64,000 nt of DNA from Myxocyprinus asiaticus (GCF_019703515.2 NC_059348.1:23732156-23796155), one strand, 5' to 3'; positions 8,646 to 22,149 are shown, counted from the first letter of the stretch. Notes: generated by a model not told the origin, from the letters alone. Made by a program: numbers and translations.

Positions 8646-10410
8646 GGTGCTAAGCACCCTCAAACGAAACTTAGAGCACGCTCAATTGCAGACCAGGGCA
8701 AACTACTGCCCGCAGGTCAATATATCATGAACTTTTTTTTATTAGATCTTTCATTTATCTGGCTTTTGGACCTATCGCACCACAAGCTTTTAATATGCTC
8801 AGGGTTGCCAGATAACATATGCAACACCCTAATCAGAGATTTATACTTGCACAAAATGGAAATATTTCGCCTTATGTCATACTTAATTTATGCAATCTGG
8901 AAACCATACATACGAGTGAACATGCTTTCTCTCCGCAAAAAACAAACAAACAACAACTGAGTGCTCAGTAGTGCACGGAGGGGACACACGAGTAAAACCA
9001 AGTGAGAGAGGAATATATTTATTCTTTGTGTTATTTGTAAAATGCTGAAGTCCCTCACACCTGTATGTGAATGTTACTCTGGTAGTAATCATTTATCAGT
9101 GTCATGCAGCCTGTTTTATTCAGTGGTGTGCTGAATGGGGTGCCAAACACTGACAAGACCCACATAATGACCCATGAGCGTGTAAACAGGTTGATAATGT
9201 TCTGAGAATAAAACAAGTAAATGGGTCCACTTTGCAGCCAGCATTAAAATAAGCTTTTAGAATCTCTTTCCCGAATATTTGATTTTACTATTAAACCAGA
9301 CTCCTGATGTAGAGTGTTAAATTGAATACTAAATTACCATTGCATTGAAGTATGGTAAAATAATCAATTAATAATTGTATTCAGCCTTTATTTAGTTTTA
9401 CTAACACATGATAGAAAGTATAGCAGTAAAACATCAAGCAATCGCAGAATGTTCCCATTAGTAAACACTTCAGAAAACTGTGCATTCATTGAGTGCATGT
9501 CTGGCCTTAAAAGATAAAACTATGCAGAATTGTTTATCTTCTATATGCTCCATGTTCTACTTAACGGCTGATGTGGCCCCAGTACCAAAACAATTGTACA
9601 CTTCTGCTCAATTGAATATGTAAGATTAATACTGTGAATTGGCAAGCAGATTTCCTTGAATACCAGCAAACACACAAAAATCCCTGCAGTTTGTGAACAC
9701 ACAATTGCTGCATCAAAACATATAAACGTGTATAATTGTGCAAATCAGTATGTCCTAATCTGCAGGTGCAGAATTTTGCTGTAATTTTCAACGACAGATC
9801 ATGGGGAAAAAAAACCTGAAGCAATAAATGTTTTGTACATTAAAAAAACAAACGTTTCTTTACGTTAAGTAGCATTTAAACATGATTTAATCTATTAAAA
9901 AATGTGTAATTATGATACATTTCCACTTTATACAGAGTACCCCCACTATTTTAAGAAGCACCCTCTGTTTAATCCATCTGGAATGTCCGCTTTGCCCAAT
10001 TTTGCACTGAAAGAGCCACTTCCACCATTAAAATCTAAGAAAACTTTAAGAAACTGCTTTGCACTCATTAAACTACCCTTTATAATAATAATAATAATAA
10101 TAATAATTATTATTATTATTATTAGATTATTATGTGTAGTTTGTGTTTAATTTCGAGAATTATTGACTTCTTTCTCTTTTTTTTTTTACAGTTGTTACAA
10201 CATAGGCATATACTGCCTTTAAAGTCAGGAAATGTGGGACATATTTAGGAGAGAAAATCTGCATGAGGTATAAAATTTACTGTATGAGACTTTTTGCAGT
10301 TGCGATGAGAGCCTATCAGATAGTGACAAACTAACGGAAAAGGAAACTTAGAAATGTGGGGCAAATGTATTTTAGTATGGCGAAGGACAGATGTTTAATA
10401 TACATGATCG
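8646..10410. other. Intergenic DNA between selJ and vav3, no gene seen
   Basis: AT-rich sequence with an inverted (TAA)n/(TTA)n microsatellite at 10083-10125. No exon, promoter motif or recognised repeat could be supported. The expected start of vav3 (first ~27 codons) was searched for here and not recognised. Confidence 0.4.
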
Positions 10411-10533
10411 GCGCAGGTTTTTGATTTAGCACAGACACTTAGAGATGGGGTCCTCCTGTGCCAGCTGCTGAATAATCCCAGACCCGACACCATTAACCTG
10501 AGAGAGATCAATCTCAGACCAAAGATGTCACAG
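10411..10533 (+). CDS. vav3: vav3 exon 1, C-terminal part (CH domain)
   Basis: The open part reads [20 protein letters not shown] and [20 protein letters not shown], then Q before a strong donor gtaagc. It matches the calponin-homology domain of VAV3. Upstream the frame meets TGA at 10405-10407, and the family N-terminus (M-x-x-W-x-x-C) is absent apart from a doubtful W-G-K-C. Either the 5' half has decayed or it lies in an exon I cannot see; gcgcag before 10417 could serve as a weak acceptor. Confidence 0.75.
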
Positions 10534-11299
10534 GTAAGCGCGTCTTCAATAGACATGTTTACTGTTCTTTTAAGACTATTCCTCCGTTATAGATAGTAGA
10601 CAGTAGAAAAATAACTTACTAATATTTTAAGTAAAACTTTCATGAGAGAGCATTGATTTGTCCGTGTATTTCATGTACTGTAGCCTATATGAACAGAATC
10701 CTTTTCAGTGCATTTTATTTTGGTCTTCATTTTATGTATATGAGTGGGTCTATACACCTCACACTCAACACGTTTCTGAAATGCTGCTTTCGGTTTATGG
10801 TTTCTTAGTACTAGAAAGTGCCGTAGTACTCCATGTGGCCTCAGTGACAGTGCCAGCACAGACTTCTCTTTACAAAGGGCCCAATGGTAGAAATACATTG
10901 CACTCTTTGTATACGGCATCACTCAGCCAGTCCACATTGTTAAGGAAAACACTAAACAAACTGAGTAAACACTGAGCTAATGAAACATACATTTTGAAAT
11001 GTAGGCCTACATAATTTCTTGGTAGGGACCCGAAAGTCGTCCAGATGAATGCCCTGTCTGATTTGGTGCTGTGTGAGTAAGTGTTAGGGCTGAGAAGTCT
11101 CAGGCAGTCTGCCCTGGCCTGAACGACTCTTCCCAGATGCCCCTGTTTCACTCCAGTGACCTGATAAAATCACAACTTTGATCTGAACCATCAGACAACG
11201 GAAATGAGCGATTTCCAACAACAACCCTCGCTGCATAAGTGGACATTCCTGACAGTTTGTCAGTTATCTGACTCATAAAGAGGGTATATTTGGGTAATT
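10534..11299 (+). other. Intron 1 of vav3, left part
   Basis: No exon or named repeat was recognised between the exon 1 donor and the first LINE. The overlapping short open frames on both strands (about 10660-11150) show no family similarity. Confidence 0.4.
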
Positions 11300-14071
11300 G
11301 TGTAAAAGCAGTAATCACCACTCCCAGAGTATCTGTCACTTTAGGAGGGTGTAAACCACTCCCAAAAACAGTACAGAGCAGGTGGCACAGCTGTAAATAC
11401 TTATAGAACTGAGATCTAGGAGTCCCAAAAAGTTTAACCAAATTTTGAAAGGATCTCAACACTCCATTCTCATATAGTTCACCGAGTGTAGTAACCCCCC
11501 TCCCAATCCACTCTGACCAGCAAAAAGGGGACTTGTTGATGCATAGTTTGAAGTTCAGCCATATACTTGAGGCAACATTTAAAAAAAATGTCAAAATTAA
11601 ACAGTCTGGACACTTTTGTGCATACCGAGTTCAAGTGCGAGATAACGGGATGTAACTTAGCTTCTCCGATTAATTTAATAGAAAGGCTCTGCAGTGGCGA
11701 AATAGGGGCAAGAACTTACTGTTCTATACAGAACCAGGGAGGGGCTCTCTCAGGTGGAAGTGACCAGTGAGCCAAATGTCTGAGATCGAATGCATAATAA
11801 TAAAATAAAATCTCGGATAGGCCTAGCCCACCTTTGTCAATCGGCCTATGTAACTTATTGAAATGTAATTTGGGACATTTACCATTCCAAATGAAGGACT
11901 TTACTATGCTATCAAATTGCTTGAAATAAGAGAGGGGGACATCTACAGGGAGAAACTGCAGTAAGTAATTGAATTTTGGAATACAATTCATTTTAATAAC
12001 ATTAACCTTCCCAATCTTAGATAAATGTAATGAAGCCCACCTGCCCACATCGCTCGAAAACCATTTTATTAAGGGGTCAAAATTAACTCTAACTAAATCA
12101 CACAAATTTGCTGGAAATAAAATACCCAAATACTTAATGCCCTGTTGGGGCCACTGGAAAGCACCCGGCTGGAAAGCCGTTTCTGTGCAGTACGCTGTCA
12201 GAGACAAAGCTTCGGATTTAGACCAATTGACTCTATTTCCTGAAAACGTAGAAAAGGAATTAATAATTCTGTGGAGGCAAGGTATAGATCTACTGGGGTC
12301 AGAGACAAATAATAAAATATCATCTGCGTAAAGCAAGAGTTTATGCGCCATACCTCCCGCCACCACCCCTGGACAATCATCCTCCTTTCTTATCGTGGTT
12401 GCTAATGGTTCCAGGGTAAGACAGAACAATAATGGGGAAAGAGAGCAACCCTGCTGAGTGCCCCTATTCAGAGTAAAATAATCTGAAATTAGTCCATTTG
12501 TTTTTACTGCCGCTACTGGGTGTCTATAAAGTAACTTAATCCATCAAATAAACGTACTCCTGAACCTGTATATTTCCAAAACCTTAAAAAGATAATCCCA
12601 TTCTACCATATCAAATGCCTTTAAGGCATCAACTGAGATGGCAGCGACCGGAGATTTTTCATTCGCTACTGACCACATGATATTGATGAGACACATAATG
12701 TTATCAGAAGAGCTGCGGCCCCGAATAAACCCCACCTGATCTATATGTATAAGAGATGTCATAACTTAACTTAATCGATTAGCCAGAATTTTTGACAAAA
12801 ATTTTACATCTAACTGGATCAGGGAAATTGGATGGTAACATTTACACTCGCTTGGATCTTTGTCCTTTTTAAGAATCAGACTGATCCGGGCTTGTGTCAT
12901 GGTTGGCGGAAGCTTTCCATTCTTTAATGATTCAGCATAAACTTCTAGCAAAAGTGGAGCCAGTTCTGTAGCATAAGAATTGAAAAACTCAGCAGCAAAG
13001 CCATCAGGCCCCAGAGCCTTGCCTGTAGACAAGGCCTTAATAACCTCGCCAAGCTCCTCCAAGTTTATCTCAGAATCAAGAGAATTTTTTTGCTCAGTCG
13101 TCAGTTTAGAAAGATCTAATGGTTCCACAAAGTTTCTAATATCTTCATCAGTAGACGAAGATGTGGAACTATAGAGATCAAAGTAGAATTCTTTAAAAGC
13201 ATTGGCCGTGGTAAATATTTTACCACCAGCAGATTTCACTGAGGGAATGGTAGAAAAAGACTCTCTCTGCTTTATATATCTAGCCAAAAGTTTTCCTGCT
13301 TTGTCCCCCGACTCAAAGTGTGACTGTCTTGCCCTGAATAGCCAAAACTCCACTTTCCGCGACAAAATAGTATTATTTTTTATATATTCCAATTGAGCAA
13401 TCCACAACGGATGAAATGAGGGACTTGGATATAAAAAAAAAATCTATTCTAGAATAAATCTTATGGACTGATTAAAAAAATTTATATTCTCTACCAGATG
13501 GGTTCAAAAGTCTACAAATATCTGTAAGACCAAGATTTTTACACATCCTGTGAAGCATCAATGTTGCTCTAGGGGGCTTACACATTTTTGCTTCACTATG
13601 ATCAAGGACTGAATCCATCAAAAGATTAAAATCTCCTCCTAATATTATATCATGAGGTGTGCCAGCAGTTTGCAACATCCCTTCAAGATCTATAAAAAAG
13701 CCCTGATCATCAGCGTTAGGTGCGTAAATATTAGCCAAAATCAACCTTTGCCTCTGAATTTCAGCTAAAACAATAATGACTCTTCCTAATTTATCTTTAA
13801 TCTGTTTGAGACATTTGAATTGTAGATGTTTATTTACAAATAGAATGACTCCCTTGCTCTTACTTGAGCCAACACTAAAGAAAACATGCCCACCCCATAT
13901 CTTCCCAAATTTTTCAGCTTCCTGCGGAGAAAGGTGTGTTTCTTGAAGAAACACTATATCATATTTCTTACCTTTAAGAAAAGTAATAATCTTCCTTCTT
14001 TTTACGGGGTGCCCCAACCCATTCACATTCCATGTGGAGAGAGACAATCCACTCATATTAACAATTGACAT
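11300..14071 (-). pseudogene. L1 ORF2: APE endonuclease and reverse transcriptase, broken
   Basis: From ATG at 14071 (or 14056) the endonuclease reads MSGLSLSTWNVNGLGHPVKR, then LQETHLSP and an ILGGDFN motif, ending near 13472. The reverse transcriptase follows in pieces: 13407-12766 (GPDGFAAEF, LILKKDKDP), 12762-12544 (DQVGFIRGRSSSDN) and 12429-11716. The catalytic YADD is intact at 12330-12319 (LLLYADDILLFV). Frameshifts separate the pieces, and the linker between endonuclease and reverse transcriptase is deleted. Confidence 0.85.
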
Positions 14072-14849
14072 ATTGATATAATAATAATAAAAAAAAAACT
14101 GTGTGTCAAAAACAAAATCATACAGACCACATTCCCCATTAGTGAAACAATCAAACCCTGAACTTCCCCCTGAACAAAACAAACAGAAAAAAGGAAAATG
14201 TGTGCATGCCTCACAAATTTGTGAAGCAAAATTACATAAACCCACTTTGTAAAATAACCCCCAGCCAAAAGGAAGAATGAACACAAAGAACATGTAGATT
14301 AATTCACAGAACTGTTTTAAAGGTGTGATCCTCCACAAAACAAATTTCAGCTGATATAAAACCGTTCAGTTTCACGGACAGACAAACGAATGTTCAGTGA
14401 GCCAGCTGTTATGAGTTCAGCGGATGACATAATCATTCCAGTGTCCCGTAAACGGCACAAGCTCCAGCCGCTAGGCGGAGCCAACACAAAAAGAAACAAA
14501 ACCGACATCCCGGTTCCCCGGATGGTCAAGTCAATTCACTTGGAGGCCGCATAAAAGTATATACCATGACTTACACAATCCATCAACTTTATAAAAGACA
14601 TCCTTTGTGTGAGCATGTAGATATTTTACGGTCATCCGTAGTGTCCACTCTCAAACTGGCCGGGAACTTCTATGCAAAAGTAATCTTTGGTCAATGCAAA
14701 AGCTTCTTTAAGGAAAGTGTTATTCACAAAACAATCTCCAGCCGCTAGGCGGAGCCAACGCAAAAAGAAACCAAAATGATGCCCAGCTTCCTCAAAAGCC
14801 AGAGTAAGTACAGCGAGTCGACCCACTCACATGAGAAACATCCAATGGT

Positions 14850-15696
14850 TTACTCACCCATTAATTCAATAAAAGACATTGCCTGATTGGGACATGTAAA
14901 TACTTTGGGACAGTCCTTCATTTCTATTCTCAGTTTGGCCGGAAACATCAGAGCAAAAGTGATCTTTCGCTAATGCAAGAGTTTCTTCCATTCCTTGAAC
15001 CGATCGCGTTTCTCTCTTGTCAAACTCGCAAAGTCCGAGAACAAGAAAATATTATGATTCCTCCAAGAAAGCTAACCTTTGCTCCTCACCTGGTGCAACA
15101 CGAGCTCTTTATTGGATGACCTCAGAAATTTGGCCAGAATCGATCGGGGCCTTTCTCCCTCAGCAGATCTCCAAGCAGGGACTCTGTGAGCTCGCTCGAT
15201 TTCCAGCTTGTGGCCTGTTATGTCGAGCAGACTCGGGAAAAGCTTGTCTAGGAATTTCACCATATCTTTGCCCTCCTCATGCTCAGGAATTCCAACAATT
15301 CTGACATTATTCCTGAGACTTCTATTCTCAAGATCTTCAAGCTTTTCAAGAATACGTTCCAGATCAACTTTGGTCGCGGTTGGATTAGCAGTTAATTCCC
15401 TCTCCGAAGACTCCAAATAATCGATTCGTTTCTCAGCATCCGACACTCTTGTAACTAACTCAGAGAATTTTATTTCCATCGCCGTAATCGATTGACGTAT
15501 TACAGCGAGATCCTCAAAGTCAGCAAGAACCTTCGTCATCATCACCGATATGTTGGACAACTGTCGCTGGATTCCTTCTCCCGCCGCGCCATCCAAATCG
15601 AGTTCCCCGGTCTGTAGGCCTGTCGGGGCTTTCATCCTGAACACGTAAGTGTCTTTTAATGTCTCCAGAGCCTGATGATTTTGACTTCTTTGCCAT
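14850..15696 (-). pseudogene. L1 ORF1 RNA-binding protein, frameshifted
   Basis: The true start is probably ATG at 15696 (MAKKSKSSGSGDIKRHLRV). A frame change near 15620 leads into the long frame 15644-15072, which contains a coiled coil (VSDAEKRIDYLESSEREL), the RRM region (LEDLENRSLRNNVRIVGIPE) and IERAHRVP. The C-terminal domain continues after a second break and ends at TAA 14850. This layout is typical of L1-clade ORF1p chaperones. Confidence 0.8.
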
Positions 15697-15860
15697 GTTT
15701 TACCTCAAAGAGCAAATGTGTAACTGGGTGTATCGAATTTCACCAGATTATAATATGAGAATAATAAAAAATTTAGCAAAGTGCGCAGAGCTCGTCGTTC
15801 ACACGTCTGCTTCTTGCATGGCATCACGTGACCTGAGTCATGAATTGCATATGTAAAGAT

Positions 15861-16672
15861 ATTGATGGAGGGTCACACTTCACATGATGTGCAGCATAAT
15901 AAATAGACAAAGATATTTCTCCACATAGCTTCCATGTAAGAACTGTTTGATCCTGAGCTAACATGTAGTGTTAGATAAAAACCATCAAAACTATGTGCAT
16001 ATTACCTGCGTGCATATTAAGTAACCTCTAGCGAAGGTTTAGTTCTAAGATAAAAGATAATTTAATGTTAGTAATTTAGGAGTACCAACACTCATATATC
16101 AAAGAAGAATTAAATGAGGATTCACTTTGCCAGTGTCACTCAGTCACCGTATGTAAGTTCCTTTAGAAAACAGTGTGTGACACACTCGGGCATGTTTAGA
16201 ATTTTCTGACGTAAAAAAACTGGTTTGGATTATTCATGAAAACTGGGACAGATAATGGACATATACTGTCGTGTTGTGCCACCGCAAACATTTGAAAAAA
16301 TAAATTTAAAAAATCTATTTTTAGGTTTCTAGTATTCTAGTTTTGATAAAACACCAGGGGACCCCGCAAGTAACATTATTTTGGCCTTAGGGTCCCTTAA
16401 CTCTTATGGGCGGTCCAGGAACCCCCAATCCCCCCTAAATTCGAACACTGCTTCTGTCCACTAATGTGTAATAATTGGAACACACACACAGAGATACAGT
16501 ATGTGAATACAAACGAGTAAATAAACATTTAGATATTTTGAGTCCTAAGAATGAAATAAAAAAAAATTATAGCAACTAAAGGGCATATAAATAAAAAATA
16601 GGAAAGGAACTAATCTTTCTTGATCATCCATCATCAACCATCTTAACAAAATCTTGTTTTTTGCTCTTTTAG
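15861..16672 (+). other. Intron 1 of vav3, right part
   Basis: No gene. AT-rich sequence; a stretch near 16340-16450 looks like a degraded repeat, but I cannot name it. Confidence 0.35.
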
Positions 16673-16789
16673 TTCCTCTGCCTGAAGAATATCCGTACAT
16701 TCCTGTCTGCTTGTTGTGATGCATTTTGGATGAAGAAGAGTGAAATGTTTGAAGCCTTTGATCTCTTCGATGTCCGTGATTTTGGAAAG
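16673..16789 (+). CDS. vav3: vav3 exon 2 (CH domain)
   Basis: Acceptor ttgctcttttag, donor gtaatg; 39 intact codons. [18 protein letters not shown] then [20 protein letters not shown] closely matches the second half of the VAV3 CH domain. The open frame on the opposite strand is a shadow. Confidence 0.9.
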
Positions 16790-17200
16790 GTAATGACAAA
16801 ATTATAAAAGTGGAATAAAAATGTTTAAAGAAATGTCATTAGGATTTTACACAGTGAGTAAACAAATTAGTTTGTGACATAAATATTTATTTTTAATTAA
16901 TTAAATGATTTTATTTTGAAATCATAGATTGCCAATCAGAATTAGCAGTGAAATTATGATGACAGTACTGAGACAAAAAAATTTTTTTTTTTTGCTGAAT
17001 ATGAGTCAGACACCTTGTACTGAGGGGGCTGGAGAGATGAAATAAAGACTGAAAACTGACAGTCAAATCTACGATTCTGTACAGCTCTTAATTCTAACTG
17101 AAACCTTGTGATCTTTATTATAATATTTAACCTTATACAAAGACAGATTAAATGTTAATATGTAAAATTTCGAAAGGCCATGCAATGAACACAATCTGTC

Positions 17201-17433
17201 TGTAGAGCCGAGGAGGGCGGGGCCGGGCTGGAATGAGACACACCCGGTCCCCAATCAGCCTGATGGGGCGCGCGAGGAATAAAGGTGGCCGGGGACGACA
17301 GCTCGAGAGAGAGAGAATTACAGACAGCTGTGCTGTGTGTTTGGTTGTGTGTTTTGTTTAAATTGTTCATTAAATTATTATTTAAGTTGTCAAGCCGGTT
17401 CTTGCCTCCTCCTTTCCACTGAACCCCCTTACA
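17201..17433 (+). repeat. LTR of a retrotransposon (5' LTR)
   Basis: Begins tgtagagccgagg and ends cccttaca, directly before a primer-binding site. An AATAAA-type signal (ggaataaagg) lies near 17278. The flanking target duplication could not be identified because the right part of the element is missing. Confidence 0.65.
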
Positions 17434-17434
17434 C

Positions 17435-17840
17435 TGGTGCCGAAACCCGGGAAGGAGGAGGGATTCCCGTCGCAGGGTCCTCGACACTGCCGTCCGCCCA
17501 GGGGAGCGCCACTGCCGTCCGACTGGGGAGGAGCGGCTGTAGTCCGCCTGAGAGGGTGGAGTAGTGATCGAGGACCACGCGACGGCGCATCAGAGAACCG
17601 GTGAGTTTTTTTTTCTCTCTCTCCTCTCTCTCTCTCTGTCGCTCCGTGTTGGCCTTTCCCTTGCCATTTTGTGGTGGTGTTGTTGTTGTTGTTTTTTCCC
17701 CTCCTGTCTCCTCCCAGGTTGAGGAAGGCGGGGAGGACCCGCCGGCAGTCGGGGCATAAGGCACGCCCCCCCCACCCCCCCCCGGAGAGGAAGGGTGGGG
17801 GGGATGTACGTCATGCCGGGGGCTCCCCGGCCGGGGTTAA
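17435..17840 (+). mobile_element. tRNA-Phe primer-binding site and untranslated leader of an LTR retrotransposon
   Basis: tggtgccgaaacccggga at 17435-17452 is complementary to the 3' end of vertebrate tRNA-Phe. The GC-rich leader contains repeated ccgtccg...ggggag units, then a CT-rich stretch bounded by gtgagt (17600) and tcctcccag (17718) that resembles an intron. The region ends in G-rich, polypurine-like sequence. No gag or pol frame is present, so this is a 5' remnant or a non-autonomous element. A related leader is at 58545-58735. Confidence 0.65.
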
Positions 17841-20800
17841 ACATAGATCACATCAACCATCAAAATGGGGAACAAATGTGATCTCAGTGATTTTGTCCGC
17901 TATTTATTTCATAATGCTTCTTTATTGTAAATTGCTCAAAATTCTGAAAATGTGTTTTATTTACAGGTTTCAATTAGATTTTGAATCCCAGATTTTCAAT
18001 GTGATGTTTAAACTCCACTGTATATTTGGATAACCTATTGTTTTGTGCTAGCATGGATGTACATTGAACAGCAGATTTAGTAGTAGATCTAGAAGTACAC
18101 CAACATTCATGTATGTAGGTCTTGAAGCAGTGACACTATTGCAAAAAGTGTGCACAATACTTCACTTGCCTAGTTTTAGACTGTGCAGTCAGCAAACAGT
18201 CACTGTGTTTTGCCCCATTTATAGGTCTCAGTGTGTTCTCAAGGTTTAGTTAATCCCTCTCAATAATCTCTGCCTGGCAGAAATCTTCTAACATGTAAAT
18301 TAGCTTAGTAAGTATGCAGGTTACATCCACATCTATTAAATTTGCTCTAAATAAACGTATACAGTAATGAGGACATGACATACAGTTCAGATTTGCCACT
18401 GCAAGTCAAGCTGAGTGGAAGATTGAAATGAAAAAAAAAAACAAAAAAAAAAACAGGTCTCTATCATCCAGATCTTGTTCAGCATTCCCCTTTTTTTTTT
18501 TTTTACTTTTTTTTTTTTTACTTTAATTTGTTGCATGTGCAGTACATTCACTTTATGCATTGCAATTGTTAAAGCTAAGTGAAGAGTAAAATAACTTTAA
18601 AGCTGTTTCTCTTGGAACCTTACATGTCTTAGTGTAGCTGAACTTCACTTATGGTTGCTTATGTCCTCATCGTGACCACACACAGCTATTTGGAGGTTAT
18701 ATCTTCACCTTTTCTCACCTTTCATCTTCTTTAAAATCTTCACAGCATATGCCATTTTATCATGTAGTTGATGAAAACAGAGATATGATCGAAAACAGAG
18801 ATATGGATTTGCTATGTACCTTGCAGGCATTCTCTGATTATTAGGTTACTGGGGTAGTATACTGACAGTCAGATAACACAACCATAAAATCAATAGGTGG
18901 TGTGAGTTTTGTCTTAACAGTCCCAATGCAATAAGCATTTACTAACCTTTAATTTCAATTCTCACAAGCCAATTATAATTATTTGCTGTCATGAAAGAAT
19001 AGGTAAGTTGACAATGGACAAATTATATTGAGTACAGCTGTTCTAGATTGTTTTTGATAGTTTATGGTGCTTTTTTAAACATTTGTTGGGTCTAATGAAA
19101 GTGCTTAAAGTACAGTATTTTATGGAGTGGAGTATTTTGTACATTATCACATTATTTAGGTCCTGTCTCTGCTTTCTAAATTCCCCACAAAGGCTGAGAG
19201 TCAAGACCTCATTCAGATTTAACAGTGCAGTTTTTTTTAACATCCCTCTGATCAACATATTAAGCAACAGAGACACAGGAAACTCTGAAAAATCATTGTA
19301 AGTTAACAAGACAGGAGGTATGATAGATGGTGGTTGTCAGAATCAGGTTACCCCCAATGTTTTTACAAGTCCTGAGAAATACATCTCAACTCTGTTTTAT
19401 ATACATCAATACATCTGTTTTGACTCAGTCAGCCATATAGTGTAAAGAACAACTATAAGGAATGTTTTAGAGGCAAAATAATTAGTTTAATGAGGGGAAA
19501 TAATTAAGCACGGAGTCTTACCTTCTCCCTTAGTTTCACGATTGGAATGCGCAGTCTGTAGACATTGTGCAGAATGAAAATGCTCTCCTCTGCCTCAATT
19601 CTGTGCTGCTTTATGGTAAAATTAAAATTCAGTGTTTGAGCTGCTCCATGAATGTGAACATGAAAACAAAAGAATATTTTTATTTGCAGTTTAGATTTGC
19701 AAGAATGAAAGTAAATGAGATCATATTTTATCAGGTACAAAAATAACTTTCTGAGGAAGCAGGTTTGGTTTTCCGCAGGTGTTCTGAGGTGAGATTTGAA
19801 AACCCAAAATACGTGCTATCATTTAGATCTGTGTATTTTTATGTTTGTTTGTGTGTATGTATGCATGCATGTTTGTGATTAGCATGAAAATGTGTGTATG
19901 TGTTTGTCTACATTTGTGCATGAAAGTTAATGTGAGAAAGTGAACCCACATCACGCTTGTGATATAAGACTAGCTTGGCATTGCAAGACCACTTCTTCTC
20001 CAGAGAGTGGAATGTTTCTCTAATAGCACTGCCTTTCACACGTAAGCACTCAGACTATGAAAATAATGACTTTTAATCTAGAAACCGTGTATTTAATATT
20101 CGACCCATAAGCTACTTTTTATATATTATCTCATTAAATTAGATTCATATTACAGATTTTTTTTCTTCTGAGGTCCACTTATAATTGTAGTAAAGTTTTT
20201 TGGCACCGAAAAATGACAGAATTGAGTGTTTATGACCATATCTACCCTCTCTTTGACCCTTCAAATTAAATGGGCTGTTTTTTTTTGTGCTGCTGGGTTA
20301 TTAAACAGTTGCTCTGAAACAGCGCTTTGCTGTATTTACTTGCGAGCTGCGGCTTTACTGTCTAGTACAAAATAGTGCATTATCCTTCATGTCCTACCCT
20401 ACACTGTGACAGATTCACAGGACAATTCACACTGAAATGTGACACAATATCAGAATGAAATAATCAGGGATCTTGCTGAAAATAAACAACCGGCCATTCT
20501 TAAATTCTTTAGTTCACACAAAAATAAAATCTTTCATTATGTACTCACCCTCGTGTTGTTCCAAACCTGTATGAATTTCTTTCTTCCATGAAACAAGAAA
20601 GATGTTAATCAGAATGATAGCCTTAGTCACCACTTTAATTTTCACTTTAATTCACTTTAATTTTAATGTCCTGCTCACTCAAGGGTGACTTCACAGCACG
20701 TTTTTGTGCAGCTGCAGTACCTTGGCGTGCTTGCAGTTATGTTATTTAAACTTTATTTATTAATATATTCATAATAAATCCAAATAATTCAAGACGCATT

Positions 20801-21979
20801 GTTGAAGAATGTGACAAATATGGTCTATTTAAACTACAAAGGTCAAACATGAATTAAAACTGTTGAGTCAGATGTGAAGGGGGAGGAGAATTTATGCAAG
20901 TGTCAGGTGCTTCGATCAAAAAGCCTTTCGCATAGGAAGCTCTTGGGTTTCCTCACTCGAGTGTCCTTGGTAAGCTTCATCCATCCTCTGTCCTTGCCTC
21001 CTCACAGTGCATTTAGAGAATTGATACGCCCTTAATGATGGCAGACGTTGATCGGTTTCTGGGTCACGTGCTCGAGGACCGAGGAGCGAGGAAACGAGGT
21101 TGCACAATTTAGGAAATGAGAAGCACTTGCTTCAAACCCTCTGTCCTTGTTTCCTTTCCTTCCATTCTTTCCTAAAAGGGTGGAGCAAGGAAACGAGGAA
21201 TGAGAAGCACCCCAGGTAACCTCAAACCATGAGATTTGTTTACCAGAAGAGCAGTGCTGAATCATAACTCACGTAAAATGTTCCTCTGCAAGTTGCTTGC
21301 AATTTTAGGTTTTAACCACAGATGTCGCTAGAGAGCCCAAGATTTCATAGTGCAACTTTAAATTGGGCTTTCTTAGAAGGTTGTGTAGAGTGGCAGGTGT
21401 ACACCCAGCCAGGAACAGCACAAGGAAAGACGTGTCCCCCTTTTTACCCTTACCCTTATCGTTATTTTTTATTTTTTACTTTTTACTTTTAGGAGTAATA
21501 CTCTATCCAGCTTTTTCCTTTATTACTTCATCGTGACTGGGTGTGCAAAGTTTCTGAACACAGAATAGCCTTCATTGAAGTGTAAATGTGTGCAGTCCTA
21601 CATGTGTTAAAATGTACTCATCTGTGAGATGTGAAAAGTTTTGGAAGGACAGATCAAGCCGTTTTAGCTGCTTAAAGAAGTTTCAATAAATGGTCTTTTT
21701 TTAACTAGGAAAGAAGTTTTTGAGTTCTGAAAGTTTCAGTATGTTTTCAAATTCCAAGGAACTGTTTTATTTCAAAAGACCATGGAAAATGTTATTCCCA
21801 TTTAACCCCTTTAACACTTGAAGTGTTTAGAACACAGTGCCAAAAGATAAGCTAAAGGTCTCTATACTGTAATTAGACCTACAACTGAACTGTCACTGGC
21901 TGAATTGCACATTCTTTATCTCTGATTGCAAACCAACCAATCTAAAAAAAAAGATGCTGTTTTCCTTTTATCTTTCCAG
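17841..21979 (+). other. Intron 2 of vav3, right part
   Basis: No gene found. It contains A/T-rich low-complexity runs (18430-18530), one fragment of the hairpin MITE (20514-20605), and an unnamed repeat-like stretch at 20930-21210 with internal echoes (gaggaacgagg/aggaaacgagg types). Confidence 0.4.
20514..20605 (+). mobile_element. Fragment (one arm) of the hairpin MITE family
   Basis: tagttcacacaaaaataaaa... followed by tgtactcaccctcgtgttgt matches the left arm of the element at 6662-7359. The other arm is absent. Confidence 0.55.
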
Positions 21980-22038
21980 GTCAGCGACACCCTATCCAAA
22001 CTCTCATATACCCCAATTGCACAAGAGGCAGGGATTAG
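21980..22038 (+). CDS. vav3: vav3 exon 3 (end of CH domain)
   Basis: Acceptor tctttccag, donor gtgagt. It encodes VSDTLSKLSYTPIAQEAGI plus two bases of an Arg codon. It matches the I-E-T-L-S...T-P-I-A segment that ends the CH domain. Confidence 0.85.
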
Positions 22039-22149
22039 GTGAGTTTTCAATGAGTATACAAGAAAGTGAATCAGTGGAATTTAAATTGAAATATTAAAAG
22101 TCTTCTTTTCCTCTGAGCTAAATGAAACTTTTCTGTACCAACCTCACAG

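Larger units (their letters stand above)
11300..15860 (-). mobile_element. L1-clade LINE, copy 1
   Basis: Minus-strand non-LTR retrotransposon with its 5' UTR around 15700-15860, ORF1 at 15696-14850 and ORF2 from 14071 leftward. Compared with copy 2 (47748-53035), similarity stops near 11300, so the 3' end is lost or replaced. About 400 bp between endonuclease and reverse transcriptase (near 13390-13410) are deleted relative to copy 2. Several frame breaks show it is inactive. Confidence 0.85.
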
